From the NCBI GenBank assembly GCA_014526335.1, contig JACTAT010000060.1, forward strand, positions 2,100,193 to 2,164,192: a DNA stretch of 64,000 nucleotides, in the 5' to 3' direction. The notes under the pieces were generated by a model that was not told where the DNA came from, made no database searches, and saw only the letters and a list, made by a program, of their open reading frames with translations. Below, piece after piece: positions 42,713 to 54,554 of the stretch. Made by a program: the position numbers and the translations under genes. Source of the DNA: Chrysaora quinquecirrha. Taxonomy: Eukaryota > Cnidaria > Scyphozoa > Semaeostomeae > Pelagiidae. Positions within the stretch are counted from its first letter, which is position 1; every line of letters starts with the position of its first letter.

Positions 42713-43605
42713 TTGGAGTTTCGAATACAAATGAAATATATATGCACAACTATTGAACATTTTTATCGAGTTCTATTGTTAAAATAACCACTTTATTTCA
42801 TATGACTGTGATTTCATGTAATTTAGAGCGTGTTTACTTCGTTTTGAAGGTCAAATTGTAAAGTAAAATCTGTTTAAAATGTTTCATAGGTATAAACTGG
42901 AGCAGTGGAGATTATTATATTTTCTATAAACATTTCTCTTGTGTTTTTCTATTTCTGTAACGTTGTGATATTTTTATTGTCATTACTGGTTGTTGACGTG
43001 TTGATTAAAACTACATTTACGTAAGCACGAGCTAGGAATGCTACAAAATGAAGTGAAAATGGTTTGGTTTGGTTTCCAAAGTTTTCTAAATAGATAAAAA
43101 CAAGGTATGAATAGCCCAATTAGATTAAATATCACAAATTGCACAAGACTTCTGTAAGCTTTGAAATGAAAAAGAATTTTTCGCTATATCAATTAGTGAA
43201 TGCAATTTAACCAATTTAGAGATCAGATATCGCTGCAAAGATTAAATGACACTTTTTCTGTTTGCAGCGATATCTGATCTTTTATTTGGTAAAATTGCAT
43301 TCACTAATTGTTATAGCGATATGCCAACCAACTGAAATACAATCTGTTGATATTGCTCATTACAACAAATATTTTCATTGATCTGACTTTTGTTGATTTT
43401 ATAGACTTATAGGAGACGATTTAAGATTTAATACAACAAAACCTAAAAATTCTTTTTCATTTCAAAGCTTACAGAAGTCTTGTGCAATTTGTGATATTTA
43501 ATCTAATTGGGCTATTGGGCGATAAAGTGGATATTTTAATAATAGAACTCGATAAAAATGTTCAATAGTTGTGCATATATATTTCATTTGTACACGAAAC
43601 TCCAA
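42713..43605. repeat. Large interrupted palindrome (hairpin element)
   Basis: The outermost arms, TTGGAGTTTCG..ACAAATGAAATATAT and so on (42713-42796), match 43605-43520 inverted. After a ~310-bp unpaired insertion in the left arm, 43112-43185 pairs with about 43438-43515. An inner hairpin (43183-43322) includes GATCAGATATCGCTGCAAA against TTTGCAGCGATATCTGATC. The right arm has its own ~110-bp insertion at about 43325-43435. The pattern is a foldback or hairpin MITE that later gained insertions. Confidence 0.8.
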
Positions 43606-43626
43606 GGTCAGCTATCTGTCTGATAT

Positions 43627-43794
43627 TAAAGAAGAAGGCATGACAGCATCTTTATTGATGAGGCTCAAGCCCTGAGAGCATGGAACTGGAAAAACGTCAT
43701 GAAACTGCTTCACAACAATGGTTCAAACCATTATCTGTGGATATTTTATTACTCAAACCAACTGGTTTATAAGTTTGAAAAAATGGTATTTTAG
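43627..43794 (+). pseudogene. Short helicase/Schlafen-like ATPase relic
   Basis: This frame encodes HDSIFIDEAQAL then a Trp-rich helix, NHYLWIFYYSNQLV and a TAG at 43792. IFIDEAQ is the Walker B motif of SF1-type helicases and Schlafen/DUF2075-like ATPases, and YLWxFYDxxQ-like wording follows it in those families. No Walker A is present nearby and the ORF is only 50 codons, so it is an exon-sized relic at best. Confidence 0.4.
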
Positions 43795-44094
43795 TAATAT
43801 ATCGACATACATTTTAGAAACTTTCGCATTTTAACTACCAACGTATATGAAATTAAATATGAAATCAGAAAATGAGAAGAAGGAGGCCACAAGTTCAAAG
43901 CTCACTCTCACCAAACTGTGGAAAATTGAGTCAAAGAAAACTGTGTAAAATAAAATGAATATCTGGCCTGTAACGGTCTCCATCATTCCATGGTCTATAA
44001 TTCCATATAAAGAACATAGCTTCTCAATTACAACCCTGTTAAAGGATGCTGCTGACATTCTTTTCTGAGTCTGCACACAGAGTGAAACACTTCT

Positions 44095-44162
44095 TCAGGT
44101 AAGTGTACAGTCTGTGCATTAACGTCAAAAGCTTGTTCCCTGATTCAGCAAAGATTTTGACC
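44095..44162 (+). repeat. Solo copy of the 7.4-kb element terminus
   Basis: AGGTAAGTGTACAGTCTG, then GTCAAAAGCTTGTTCCCTGA and TTCAGCAAAGATTTTGA, matches 7470-7535 with substitutions, in the same orientation. A paired inverted end was not found nearby, so it is a solo or broken copy. Confidence 0.55.
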
Positions 44163-44938
44163 AAGCTTTGAAATTAACCCCAAGCACAAGCATGCGCCAG
44201 ATCTGTTCTGTTAGTAGCAAAATGCTACAAGGACAAGTTCAGAGTGAATAGAGGACAGACTGTTTAGCTCTTGTGTTGACGATATTGCCAAATAATAATA
44301 TTGTCTTGCACCCTTTGCTTTGCAACTTCCCTTACAGAAGACAATAGAGTTTTCAATATGATTGCTGTTTTTTTAAACCTTAATCTCAGCAAAGAGAACC
44401 CTTTGCAGCAGCTCTAAGGCCATAGCAAAGGCCTACTTGAGTGGGATGCGAGTAGGAGGGAGGATTAGATTTTTTTGTCTACAGTCCACTTGTAGAGTCA
44501 GCAAGAAAGAAGTCAAAAATTAAGAAATACATAGTACGAAAGAAATACATAGATGATTCAAATCACATTTGGCCTGACTGTGAAATTCAGCAGACTGTTT
44601 CATAACTTGCTGCAATGTGCCTTTGTCCACCATGCCATGACAAACACAAGTCACAAGTCATCCTATGAAGCACCCTTCCTTGATAATCCTTCTGCTAAAT
44701 TGATGGTTAGTGGAATCTATGTTTGATTGCTTTTTCACAAGCCCTGATATTAACATTGAATAATCATCAGGAAATCTGTCTGGCATTACAATTTTAACAA
44801 GCATTCAACTAGTTTTTAAACCACAAATAAGACCATGGGCCATGATGCAGATTGGGGCACTTCAGGAGCAGGCTCATCATCTGGTTTCTCAATTGTGTCA
44901 TCTGTTTCAATGGCCTCTGTTATCTTGGTAAACCTGAC

Positions 44939-45590
44939 TTAGTTGAGATCTTTGAAGCTCCTGATGATGGCCTTGTTGATGCTGTATGTGCATCCCGAGT
45001 CAACTTTTGCAATGATCATATGCCATTTAGCAAAAATTGCAATTAGGTTGTTTCTAGTTGCACTGCAACTGTTTGGAAAATCAGGAAGAGTAAAAATGAA
45101 GATTACTACATGCATTCTTTTGGCAACCCATGTTCCATCTCCAGATAGTGTTATTCTAATCTTATCAATTCTATCTTCGATTTCATAATGTTCAAGAAGA
45201 TTGCAGAAGACATTCTTTATTGACTGTTGAAAACCAAAAACATTTCCTGGAACAGGCCTTATTTCAAACTTATTGTTGCGATTATTTTTCATTTTCTGTA
45301 AAACTTATCTCCTTGTCAATGACTTGCATGTCATTGCCAGTTCATGATAAGAGTCATCAAGCCACTTTCTTTTGCAAATAACACGGATCTCAAATCACTC
45401 GTATTTTCCTTTTTTTGATTAGTTAGGATCTTGTTTTTCTAACAATAATTCCTCCATCTGCCCAACCTTATTTTTTACCTTCACAGCTATTAGAGTAAAT
45501 TCATCATGCTGTAAAAATTGAAGTGCTCTCCTGCAGCCATCTGCTCTTGCCTTAATAGTTTGATATTTCTGAGCTCTGTTATAATCATCA
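44939..45590 (-). pseudogene. Unknown multicopy gene with GDGTWVAK motif
   Basis: The first segment (45590-45415) encodes YQTIKARADGCRRALQFL, then HDEFTLIAVKVKNKVGQMEE, a helical region. About 45378-45300 gives KWLDDSYHELAMTCKSLTRR. A TTTTACAG acceptor precedes the last segment (45300-44939) with VPGNVFGFQQSIKNV, IRITLSGDGTWVAKRMHVV and FPNSCSATRNNLIAIFAK. I recall SGDGTxIGKxLHVVNFxFT-type proteins as abundant in cnidarian and sponge gene sets, of unknown function and often near transposases. Segment order fits one gene with two introns, but exon junctions are not proven and the C-terminus is lost. Confidence 0.45.
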
Positions 45591-45899
45591 AAATTTTAAT
45601 TTCCCCTCCTCAGTATCCTATGTGCTCTTTCTACGAACTTCTTTGCCATTTTCTCATTCATAGATTTGTTCTCATTCTCAAGCCAGGTGTTTTCATTTTC
45701 TTGTTGGAGAGACAAGTAGAGGTTTGTCTTCAGCTAAAATAGTCTGAACTTTTTTGGGCATGGGTATTAGGCTCCTTTCAAAAAACAGCAATGGCGGCTT
45801 CGCGAAAGAAAGTAGCGTTGGAGCCAACAGTGTAAAGAGAATGTAAAGAAGTGACTGAGCTAGCGAAAAATAATGGATTAGAAAAATTTTCATATTTAA

Positions 45900-46165
45900 G
45901 GATGTTTGCAGTCTTCAAATATCGCCTTAGAGCCTCTTGAAAGAGTTACTGATACGTACAACCGAGAATATTTAAACTCATCTCATTCAAAGTTTAAACT
46001 TTATATCTAAACTTTATATCTAAACAATATTTAAACTCAATTCTCTTTGTAAAGATGTTAAAACAGAGTTATCAATCAATTTATGTCTGACAGAGTCAAG
46101 GACCAAATGCCTGAATAAAATGTCACGATTTTTAAGTAGGGTTGGCTCGAGCAAAGAATGGCCAG
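45900..46165. other. Spacer with short tandem words
   Basis: AAACTTTATATCTAAACTTTATATCTAAAC is a local tandem repeat near 45990-46025. Otherwise nothing is recognised. Confidence 0.4.
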
Positions 46166-46168
46166 TGT

Positions 46169-47539
46169 TTATGATGATATCAAATAACAATGACAAAACT
46201 GGCAGTCCCGTAACCTCTGGTCCACTCTAAAATCTGATATCGAAAGTTTGTGTCTTACATGTTTCAGAAATGCATGGTTTTCAAGTAGTGTGTCTCTCAG
46301 AATAAATGCCATAAAGGAAATCAACATTTCAGTGGGAGTTGCATCTCTGTCGTACCCAAAATTTTCCAACATGTTCTTAATGACTACCTGACTACTCTGT
46401 GCAACGTATTTGAATGACTGGACTAAACTATCAATAGTGATATTGGATGTGTCTTTGCTGGGAAATTTATCTAGGTGTTGTTTGATGAAAATATATGACT
46501 CCTTGCTTCTCATTTCTGTAAGATTCCTGTCAACATAATAATCATTCAACAAAAATCTACTCCAAATGCTTTCAGTCAAAAAATGTTTTACTTTCATGTT
46601 ACAACATTTTGAAACCCTGCTCAGATTCACCAAGGAAGCTTAATCTAAAAACTTAAATATTGACTCTGCTGCGTCTCCTAAACCCAAAAGCACATACTCA
46701 AAATCTTTATTGTTAAGGACAACTGAGAGCTGTGGGGAACAAGAATAAACATGAGTTTTACTTGGTGTAAGGTTGGAATGCAATTTGTAGTCAAAGTTGT
46801 ACCAATCTTTCCAATGCTTTCGACAAATAAATGTATTTCTAAAATCACTCACAGTATTAATTCTATAAAATGTGCACAGAAGTTTTAGCCATTCCCAGTC
46901 CTCATATTTAGAGTCACAAGAAATCTTTTTGCTTAAGATGGGCCTCAGTTTCTCAGAATTGTGGCATTCAAGTAAGAAACATGAATTAAGCACAGGGTCT
47001 TTTGGTTTAGAATTTACACGTTTCTCTACTGGTGTTGATGATGCAATACCTTTGTGATATAAAGGTGACCCATGCATCTCATCAAAATAAACAAGATCTG
47101 GCTGAGCAGAACTTGGAGTTGACACTTTACTCTTTTTAACAATAAATGACTTAACAGCACTTTCATTATTATAAGCTTTAGAAATACAAGTACTATTATA
47201 ATTAGAAATACTATCAGTTGATTGAAAACAATTAGCACTGCTACTTGTAGATAAAGTTGATGGCATTGGCATGACAGCTGGCTTTGAACATGCTGTTGGC
47301 AGTGATAGAGAATGTTTAGACAAGCTGTGAGCTTTCAGTTTATTTTAATTATACCCTTTTCTTGTAAAATTACAAAACTTACAGTGATAATGCCCTGCAT
47401 TTCAATTTATGATCGAATAGGAACAATTCTCGTTTTTGCAAACTCTTACAACTGTGGACCCATACTCAGAGGAAGGTTTAGACTTTGAGTAGAAGATGAA
47501 GCAATCCTGCCATCTGTCATGGTCGTCTGCCATTGCCAT
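46169..47539 (-). pseudogene. C2H2-finger protein of unknown family with three in-frame stops
   Basis: From ATG at 47539 (MAMADDHDRWQDCFIFY) one frame runs 457 codons to 46169, broken by a TGA and two TAA codons but by no frameshift. Near the N-terminus, VCKNENC and then YHCKFCNFTRKG with HSLSKH form two Cys/His clusters. The first stop lies between them and the second inside the second finger. The middle (residues ~75-150) is Ser/Thr-rich. The region from about 190 is conserved-looking and helical (YEDWEWLKLLCTFYRI; CRKHWKDWYNFDYK). The third stop follows ESIFKFLD. The last 154 codons (FGYDRDATPTEMLISFMAFIL) are also open. I do not recognise the family. Most likely a recently dead transposon-type gene decaying by substitutions. 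Confidence 0.5.
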
Positions 47540-47544
47540 GCCTC

Positions 47545-48415
47545 ATGCCACAAGATGATTTGATTTAGTGCCCTATATACTTAAATTTAAAGAAAAAAGG
47601 AAAATAAAAAATACCAGGCCCCACGGTAAGGAAAAACAGTGATGATTGACTCGCAAATGCTCTATAGAGAGGGCACTCAATGCATTGTGTCATCAAAGCT
47701 GTACGTAGGCCACCTGGCAAAAAAATGGTTCCTCCATGCAGTCCACGGGTTTAAATACTTCATGTATTCTCAATGAAAGATTCCAGACATTTCATTGGAT
47801 AAAAATATACATGTGCGCAAATGCGCAAAAAAAGCCCAAAATCTGATTGGATAGACGCTATTGTTTAAAACAAAAGATTTTTAAGTCCATCTCTCCAACA
47901 ATTTCCAGGTGTTCCTTTTTTGCCTTAATTCTACACAATTCTTCTTCTGCTTTTCTTTTTCTTGACGCATAGGTAAGTTTTAACTCATATGTAGAAGACT
48001 GGAATTTTTCAATTAATTTGTTAAACTGCTTTCCACCTCGACTCTTTCTTACTGAAACAATCTTACTTTCTTACTGAATCCAGCATTTTTCGTGTTTGAT
48101 GTAATTTCATGAAAATCAGCCCTGATATCAGACTTTCTTTTCAATGAATTAATAATTCTAGCCAGTTTATTCTCCCAATTTGTGTCAACAAATAGATAGC
48201 TATCTGGTTTTTCAGAAGTTTATACAAAAAATGGCTAGGAAAAATAGAAAAAACATTTTATTTATGAAAAGTATAACATACAAAACAGTAAGTGAAGGCA
48301 TTTTCCAGCGATGCTCTGTGCGTAAATACTGAATATCAATTTTTGAACAACTTATTTTTATCTCATTCAAAAGAGTCACAGACCACTAATTTACGGCATC
48401 ATGTCAAAATTAACG
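47545..48415. other. Spacer
   Basis: Lys/Ser-rich minus-strand wording near 47,940-48,170 (CACCTCGACTCTTTCTTAC; GGCAAAAAAGG-type) could be a basic N-terminal region of the preceding gene, but there is no clean ORF. Confidence 0.3.
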
Positions 48416-48417
48416 AC

Positions 48418-48800
48418 GAATATAATGGTGTTATAGGCCTACAACAACATTTCAAAATGATAAGACTAGACTATGCCCGCATCAGTAGATCGTTACAATA
48501 CACCAACATCTTGCTTAGACAAGGCTCACATCTGTAGATCAAAATACACCTTGTCGTTGATACAAAGCAGTGAAAAAAAGTAGGTACTTCCTTTCACTGT
48601 TTCGTTAGGCAACTCATCTGTTGAATAATGGTGTTATAGGCCTACACTAACATTTTAAAATGATAAGACTAGAGTAGTCCCCCATCCATAGATTGATACA
48701 ATACACCAACATCTTGCTGAGACTAGGCACAAAATGCACCTTGTTGTTGATACAGAGCATTAATAAAAAGTAGGTACTTCCTTTGACTGTGTTAACAATC
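48418..48800. repeat. ~205-bp tandem duplication
   Basis: AATGGTGTTATAGGCCTACA, ATGATAAGACTAGA, CAATACACCAACATCTTGCT and AAGTAGGTACTTCCTTT occur in this order at 48424-48590 and again at 48628-48790. A weaker third copy begins near 48830 (AATGGTTAGTATCTAGGCCC). The copies differ by small indels. Confidence 0.8.
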
Positions 48801-49059
48801 CATTGGCTAGGCCCATAGTATCTAGAATAATGGTTAGTATCTAGGCCCATCACATTTCGAAATGATACATGCTATAGATTCATTCAATCTACTGGCTTGG
48901 AATACTAACGGTGAATGGTTAGGCCTATTTAAAACAGTAAAAATGGCAGCATAGTGATCTACAGTACTTCCTTTAAATTTGGTGATATTCCATGAAGGAT
49001 AAATAAACTTGATTCCATCATGATATGTATTTTTCAATATGACGAGCCATCTCACCTTT

Positions 49060-51520
49060 CATTACTGTATTAGGCCAATAGCCTTTGGATCTCCCCATCA
49101 TTGTTTGTACAGGGCATTGATACATGATAGAATGAGAACAACTTTAACTTTGTCAGATGTCTACGTATTGCTGTAGAACTGATACAATCCTAATTTCAAT
49201 GTAGAATAGCTAGCCTAAACGCAGTAAAATCTATCAAGAGGCGCCCTTCTCCATTATGAAACTACACCATTTAATTTTAACACGAAACAAGCTAAACCGA
49301 GAAAACAAACTCCTAGTGCTGGTATTGACCAATCATATTGACGCATCTTGGACATTACCAAACTTATGGCCAATTGAATGTCTTGCACCTTTGGTAAGCC
49401 AGGACTCTCTTTAAAATGAAATGACCAATCAGAGAACTCGTAACTAAAACCTCATGATACCTGGACAGTATGACCAGTGGCGTTCTCTTAGCGAGTTCAC
49501 TGAAAGTAGCATTGAAGATGAAGGCAAACAACAGCAACTTGGTAAAGATAAAAATTGGTTACTGAGGTGCTGAAAGAAAATAAAATTCAGATTCAGGAAA
49601 TGTTGAATAGGGCTGGGTGGAGGGATACTTTGGTTGATATCAGAGCCCCTGTTTCCTATGAGACATGGAGGCAGTTATCATCTGTATGTAGGGTCAAGAT
49701 AACATTCCCAAAATGTCCCACAATTCATTTCATTAGAAGACGGCAAAACTTGAAACAATTTCTTGGAGCAGGATGGAACAAAAGAGTTCTAATGAACATG
49801 GCTTTACTGAAGTTGTAATGCAAACACTAGAATTATCTCTTGACAGAAAACCATTAAAATGCTTCTTTGGGTTTAACAGAAATATCTACTTTGCTTTCAA
49901 GTATTTTTGCAGAGATCCTTAATCAAACAGTGCAAAGTGAGGCCAGTAAATCTTTAGTCTCATTTTAAGTAAGAGTTCATATGATTTTTTCAAATTTACG
50001 GTAGACATCGAAAATATTCATATTCAATAGATTTGAATATTCTGATTTCTAAAATCTTCCAGATAGAATGTTCCAAGTCTTATCCTTTTTCAATTAATGA
50101 TTTGTAGTTTTGTATGATCTCTTGCCCCTATATCAATTTTGAAATACTGAAAACATATTTTGAAGCTTCGGCTTTGAAGATGCTTCAGCATCATGGTGTG
50201 ATCCAGCTGACTCATGGTTTCAGAAGATCAATGTGGTCAGAGTCCAAGTCCTAGCTATAGTTGCATCACAGCCAGGGCCCAGGTCTCGATTAGTTAACCT
50301 GCTATTGAGATCGTAGCAGCTGGCACCATCACCTTTAAATTTCCATTCTTCAGTAACAAGGTTATAAATCAATTTTCCCTAGCACTTGTGTGTATGATAA
50401 ACATGTATTTGACTGTCTAGTAGATAAAAGACATCAGACTCCTTCTTCCAAACATCAGGCATCTGTCTTCCAAACATCCATCAAAGAAATACGTCAAAAA
50501 CATCCATGTTCCCAACATTAGCTTTTTATGTCTTCACAGACTTTTTTGACTTGGAAGATGATTCCCACTTGGACTTGTCAGACAGCTCAGACTTTTACTT
50601 TGACTAGGAATGAAGATTGTGATATAATATTGCTATTTTTATCAACCTTATTATGAGCTTTAGTTGCTTGCTACATTTGTTGTGGTCACACCATGTGCTT
50701 TGAACCCTTTCTAAACAATGGACTAACAACTGTATGGTATACAAGAATTGTTAAGCAGACTACTGTCTTTTGAATGGGTTATTGTTTAAAAACATTTGTA
50801 ACGAATATACTGTTAATAAAATATAAAGCATTAGGTGTCTTTTGAAGCAGATAATGATACATACTGTAATTTCTTTTAGTGTTTTTGTTGTTCCTTTGTT
50901 TTTTTTTGCTGAATGGCCACATTTCTTACACTTTTAATTAAACTTAAGTTTCCGTTTAGAAAAACTTTTTGTGAGAGATATTATCCTATTTTGTTTTTCC
51001 ATTGCTTGTTTTAATGCTCTTTCCCTGCTAAAGCTGGTTGATTGAAAGAACCATCAAGAAACATTATCTTAATTACTCTTTAACCCTGCCATTCAAAATA
51101 CTTGTCATGAAATACTTAAACAATTCGTTCTATCTTTGCACAAAGGATCATAATGCTCTCCTTTAATTGTAAATTCTTATATCTATATGGAAGCTGTTTC
51201 TTCGTAAACTGGTATTTCTCCACATTTAGGCCATCATGAAAAATTGGCATTATGATATAAAATTATTTGGCATTAATAAAAGACTAAAACTAAGGTATAT
51301 AATTATTGAAACAACAACTTTATCCATTACGATGATAACAAGACTGGCAATAAAATACTCTTTTGATAACAACAATTATTCTGAAGTGCAAGAAGCACAG
51401 ACAATCCGAGAAATTAAGAAAGTACACGAGTTTTTTGCCGGAAAAGATCATACAAATTTGTTGGTTTTATCCAAATGAGGATTAAATTTCGTAATATAAA
51501 TTTGAAAAGGAGGTAAAGCG
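49060..51520. other. Gene-poor stretch
   Basis: ORFs at 49555-49818 (GWRDTLVDIRAPVSYETWRQ) and 51236-51478 show no known motif. An acidic C-terminus-like segment, FFDLEDDSHLDLSDSSD, precedes a stop at about 50605. These could be isolated exons; I cannot support a gene model. Confidence 0.35.
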
Positions 51521-51975
51521 AGATATGTAGATATGGTTGATGGCCCTTTTAAGAGTTTGGTAAGACCACATTTAGAGTATGGGAATAAAGTTTTGTCAGC
51601 TTGGTATATCAAAGGTGTGCAGTTAATAGAAAACGTGCAAAGGAGTACCAGCAAGTTTGTTGAAGGTTTAAACGACCTAGATTGTGAAGAACGTTTAAGG
51701 CAACTCAAGCTGCCAACTCTTTTGAATAGAAGATTGCTAGGTGATCTTACTCAAGTCTATAAATATATGCATAATCAATATGACACTGAAAGCCTGTCTC
51801 ATATTCAGGAAGAGAGTAGAACTCGAGGCCACAACTTCAAAATTGTTAAAGACAACTGCAAAAAAAGATGTTAGGAAGAGGTTCTTCAGCCTGAGGATCA
51901 ATAGCTTATGGAATAAGATACTACTTAAATAAGATACACTTAAGAACCATTGGGACAATTTATTAGGAGAGAAAG
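51520..51975 (+). pseudogene. LINE reverse transcriptase C-terminal fragment
   Basis: FKSLVRPHLEYGNKVLSAW, LIENVQRSTSKFVEGL and ERLRQLKLPTLLNRRLLGDL are the standard end of jockey/CR1/L2-type reverse transcriptases. The frame shifts near 51866 to continue VRKRFFSLRINSLWNKI. The palm domain is absent. 5'-truncated, as usual for LINE copies. It differs from the two copies at 17.9-19.5 kb. Confidence 0.75.
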
Positions 51976-51999
51976 AATACTCAAGTTGTGAAGACGATA

Positions 52000-53020
52000 G
52001 TCTTTCAAAACTCTACAAAAACGATTTAGAAAATATTGGGTGGGTATTGGATGGCTTTTTCCTGGACAGGCTGTTTTCCTGACAGACATTGTTTCAATTA
52101 GAATCTGGTGCTACACTTGAATTCTAGTGCTAACTTGGTGATTTGTCACATGAAATGCATTCCATGGGTGGTCTGTTAGTGTGAGTGGTCTGTCCAGGGT
52201 AAAGTCACTTCCCAGACCTGTGACAGGCTCTCAGCCTATAACACAGAAAAAAGTTATAGTTATTATGAGCTTAGTAATCTACAAAGATAAATTGAAGTTC
52301 CATAAAAGGTCAAAAAGGCCTTTCAAAGCTACTATAAAAGTAATGCTTTTTGATTGTTTGATTTTTCTTGTCAATAAACATGATGGCAACTGTGGTAACT
52401 GGTTGCAGTCCTACTTCATTTGACTGAAAATATTGCGGAAACATATTTTATGAAATTTAAGCACAAGTAAATTTGCATTATTTTTCAGCTTGTTTTCTGG
52501 CAAATATATAACACTGTGACAGACTGTGATTCTCTGACATAGCCTGAGGCTGTTCAATGTATTGTCAAAAATCCTATTGCATGGCTGTCGGGAATTAGTA
52601 TAGTTGTCCACAACAATAACTTACAGCAGTTGAACAGTAAAATCACAGATACCTCTGAGAAGGTACAAACTCACAAATCAAATCTCTCGATACCTCTAAT
52701 CAACTTTTGATAACCGCTATGATACTCACAGTTCCCAACTCACAATTATCACTAACATTCGAAAATAAGAATTGCTATTTATATTAATTTAATGGAAAGT
52801 TCTTGATATGTCATTATAACTCAGCATAATTACTCACCATTACATCAGCAGAGTATAAGCTAAGAATCTAATTATAGTTCCCCAAGAAAGTTCTCTAAAG
52901 TTCTAGGATAACCATCTTGAGGCTAAACATGATAACGAGGCTAACTAGAAATTTCTAGACCTAAATCCAGAATATGTGCAATGAGCTTCACTGCTTCAGC
53001 TGCATCAGCTGCTGCTCCTA
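52000..53020. other. Spacer
   Basis: No supported gene. An AT-rich stretch with ORFs lacking motifs. Confidence 0.4.
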
Positions 53021-53027
53021 TTCTCGA

Positions 53028-53376
53028 TCAGAATTCTCTTGCGTTCCGGTTTAATTCTGTCAAGACTTGTTCTTGAGCTCTGCTGACATCACATGCCAGT
53101 TCCAACGGATACAAATGTTGAATTGCGCTTTCAAGGAAGGACTTTCCTGGTCGCATTCTTGCAGCTCGGACGATTCCATCGCGTCCGGCTATTAGCTTTA
53201 CAATTATTCCAATATTCCATTTTCCGTGATTACGCTCCTCTCCTTTTATCAACACAACGTCTGCTTCTTTGATATCAAGCCTCTTTCCGTTGTGTTTCAG
53301 ATTGTTACGTTCTCTCAGTGCTTTGACATACATAAATAAGAAGTCTTGGAAACACTTGTTGTGCAAAAGGGTCTTA
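53028..53376 (-). pseudogene. BEL/Pao retrotransposon Pol C-terminus (DUF5641)
   Basis: ALRERNNLKHNGKRLDIKEADV, LIKGEERNHGKWNIGI and GRDGIVRAARMRPGKSFLE with HLYPLEL match the DUF5641 domain. That domain ends BEL/Pao polyproteins, after the integrase core. Only this ~110-codon terminus is kept; the integrase, RNase H and reverse transcriptase expected upstream on this strand are not found. No LTR was delimited. A 5'-deleted relic. Confidence 0.8.
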
Positions 53377-53499
53377 CCACAAGGATTTAATAAAGTCAGA
53401 ATTTTTCAAGTCGGATTTATCAAGGCAAAATTTCTGAGCAGAATTCATCAGGCGTTTGTGGCACCCTGCTCTCCAGGTGTCCCAAAATTATAACTTTGA

Positions 53500-54100
53500 A
53501 CATTTTGAGCTGACACCTAGTTCAAGAATGAGGAACCATTTAGCCGACGATGTTCTCTCGCCAGCTGTACGTTATTTAAATTATGCTTGTACATTATGTT
53601 TGTGTTATTTTTTCTTTATTCTTCCTTTTGCAGTAGCATATGGTTTTGTAATGAATAAGACTACAAGCCTGATGACATGAATTTTAGGCTGCTTATTTGC
53701 AACTGCGGCTCTTTAGCTTGCAAAATTAATTAATCTGACATCAACTGCCTCATATTCGGCTCATTTGTAGTTCCAGATATGCATGATCAATGTGTAAGAA
53801 ATAACTGTGCCAACTTAGTGTGCATACCTAGCGACAATGTCTCTATTTGTTAACAAATCTGTGTTTGCCTTAATTAGAGAAATATTTTGTCCTCGGAGCT
53901 AAAGTGACTCACTAGAACATAATAGTGAAACATGTTCTGATATTGCCTTGTTGCTGGAATTCATTGACACCTGCTTTATATTGCTGAAGAACTTCAAAAG
54001 CAAAGTTCCTTATAGGTATGTCGGATTAAGGTTGAATTTTAGCAGCAAGCTCATCTGTAAAAAAACGTTTTTGTTCTTATAAAGTTGTCACTTTAGATAA
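53500..54100. other. Spacer
   Basis: Nothing recognised between the BEL relic and the hairpin MITE. Confidence 0.4.
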
Positions 54101-54105
54101 AAGTA

Positions 54106-54482
54106 TTTTAACTTGACGCCCAGGATGCGGACGAGCTTTTTATCTTGACACCCACGATGCTGGTGAGTTTTTACCTTGACACCCGCGATGCGGGTGAATA
54201 TTAGTACTAGTTTAGCCTTGGAAAGACAAGATACCACTCAGCTGCCTTTTAACTTGCTGCCTTTTAACTTGCAGCCTTCTGAACATTCGCTAGAGTCCAT
54301 GGAGGTTGTGGGATGCCATTGGGAGCTAACCTCCCCGGACTCTAGTGAAAGTTCAGAAGGCTGCAAGTTGAAAGGCAGCTGAGTGGTATCTTGTCTTTCC
54401 AAGGCTAAACTGATACTAATATTCACCCGCATCGTGGGTGTTAAGGTAAAAGCTCACCCGAATCGCGGGCGTCAAGTTAAAA
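54106..54482. mobile_element. Hairpin MITE with palindromic-unit termini
   Basis: TTTTAACTTGACGCCC at the left (54106) is inverted at the right (ending 54482). Arms pair for about 180 bp: TTAGCCTTGGAAAGACAAGA and ATACCACTCAGCTGCC-type words have exact inverses. Each end is built of ~31-bp TTTTACCTTGACACCCGCG..GCGGGTG units, three on the left and two on the right. The same unit forms the array at 30640-30722. No coding capacity. Confidence 0.8.
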
Positions 54483-54554
54483 AGCTAGTCTACTTTTAAT
54501 GATAAACAAATAAGAGAATTGCTAAAAGGGTATTAAACTGTGGACAAAAAAGCA

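Noticed and set aside
46169..47539. Stop-codon readthrough or an alternative genetic code
   Set aside because: Other ORFs in the window use the three stops normally and there is no recoding signal, so recent pseudogenisation is simpler.
54176..54432. Two small ORFs with similar peptides on opposite strands
   Set aside because: They are the two arms of the hairpin MITE, so the similarity is palindromic.
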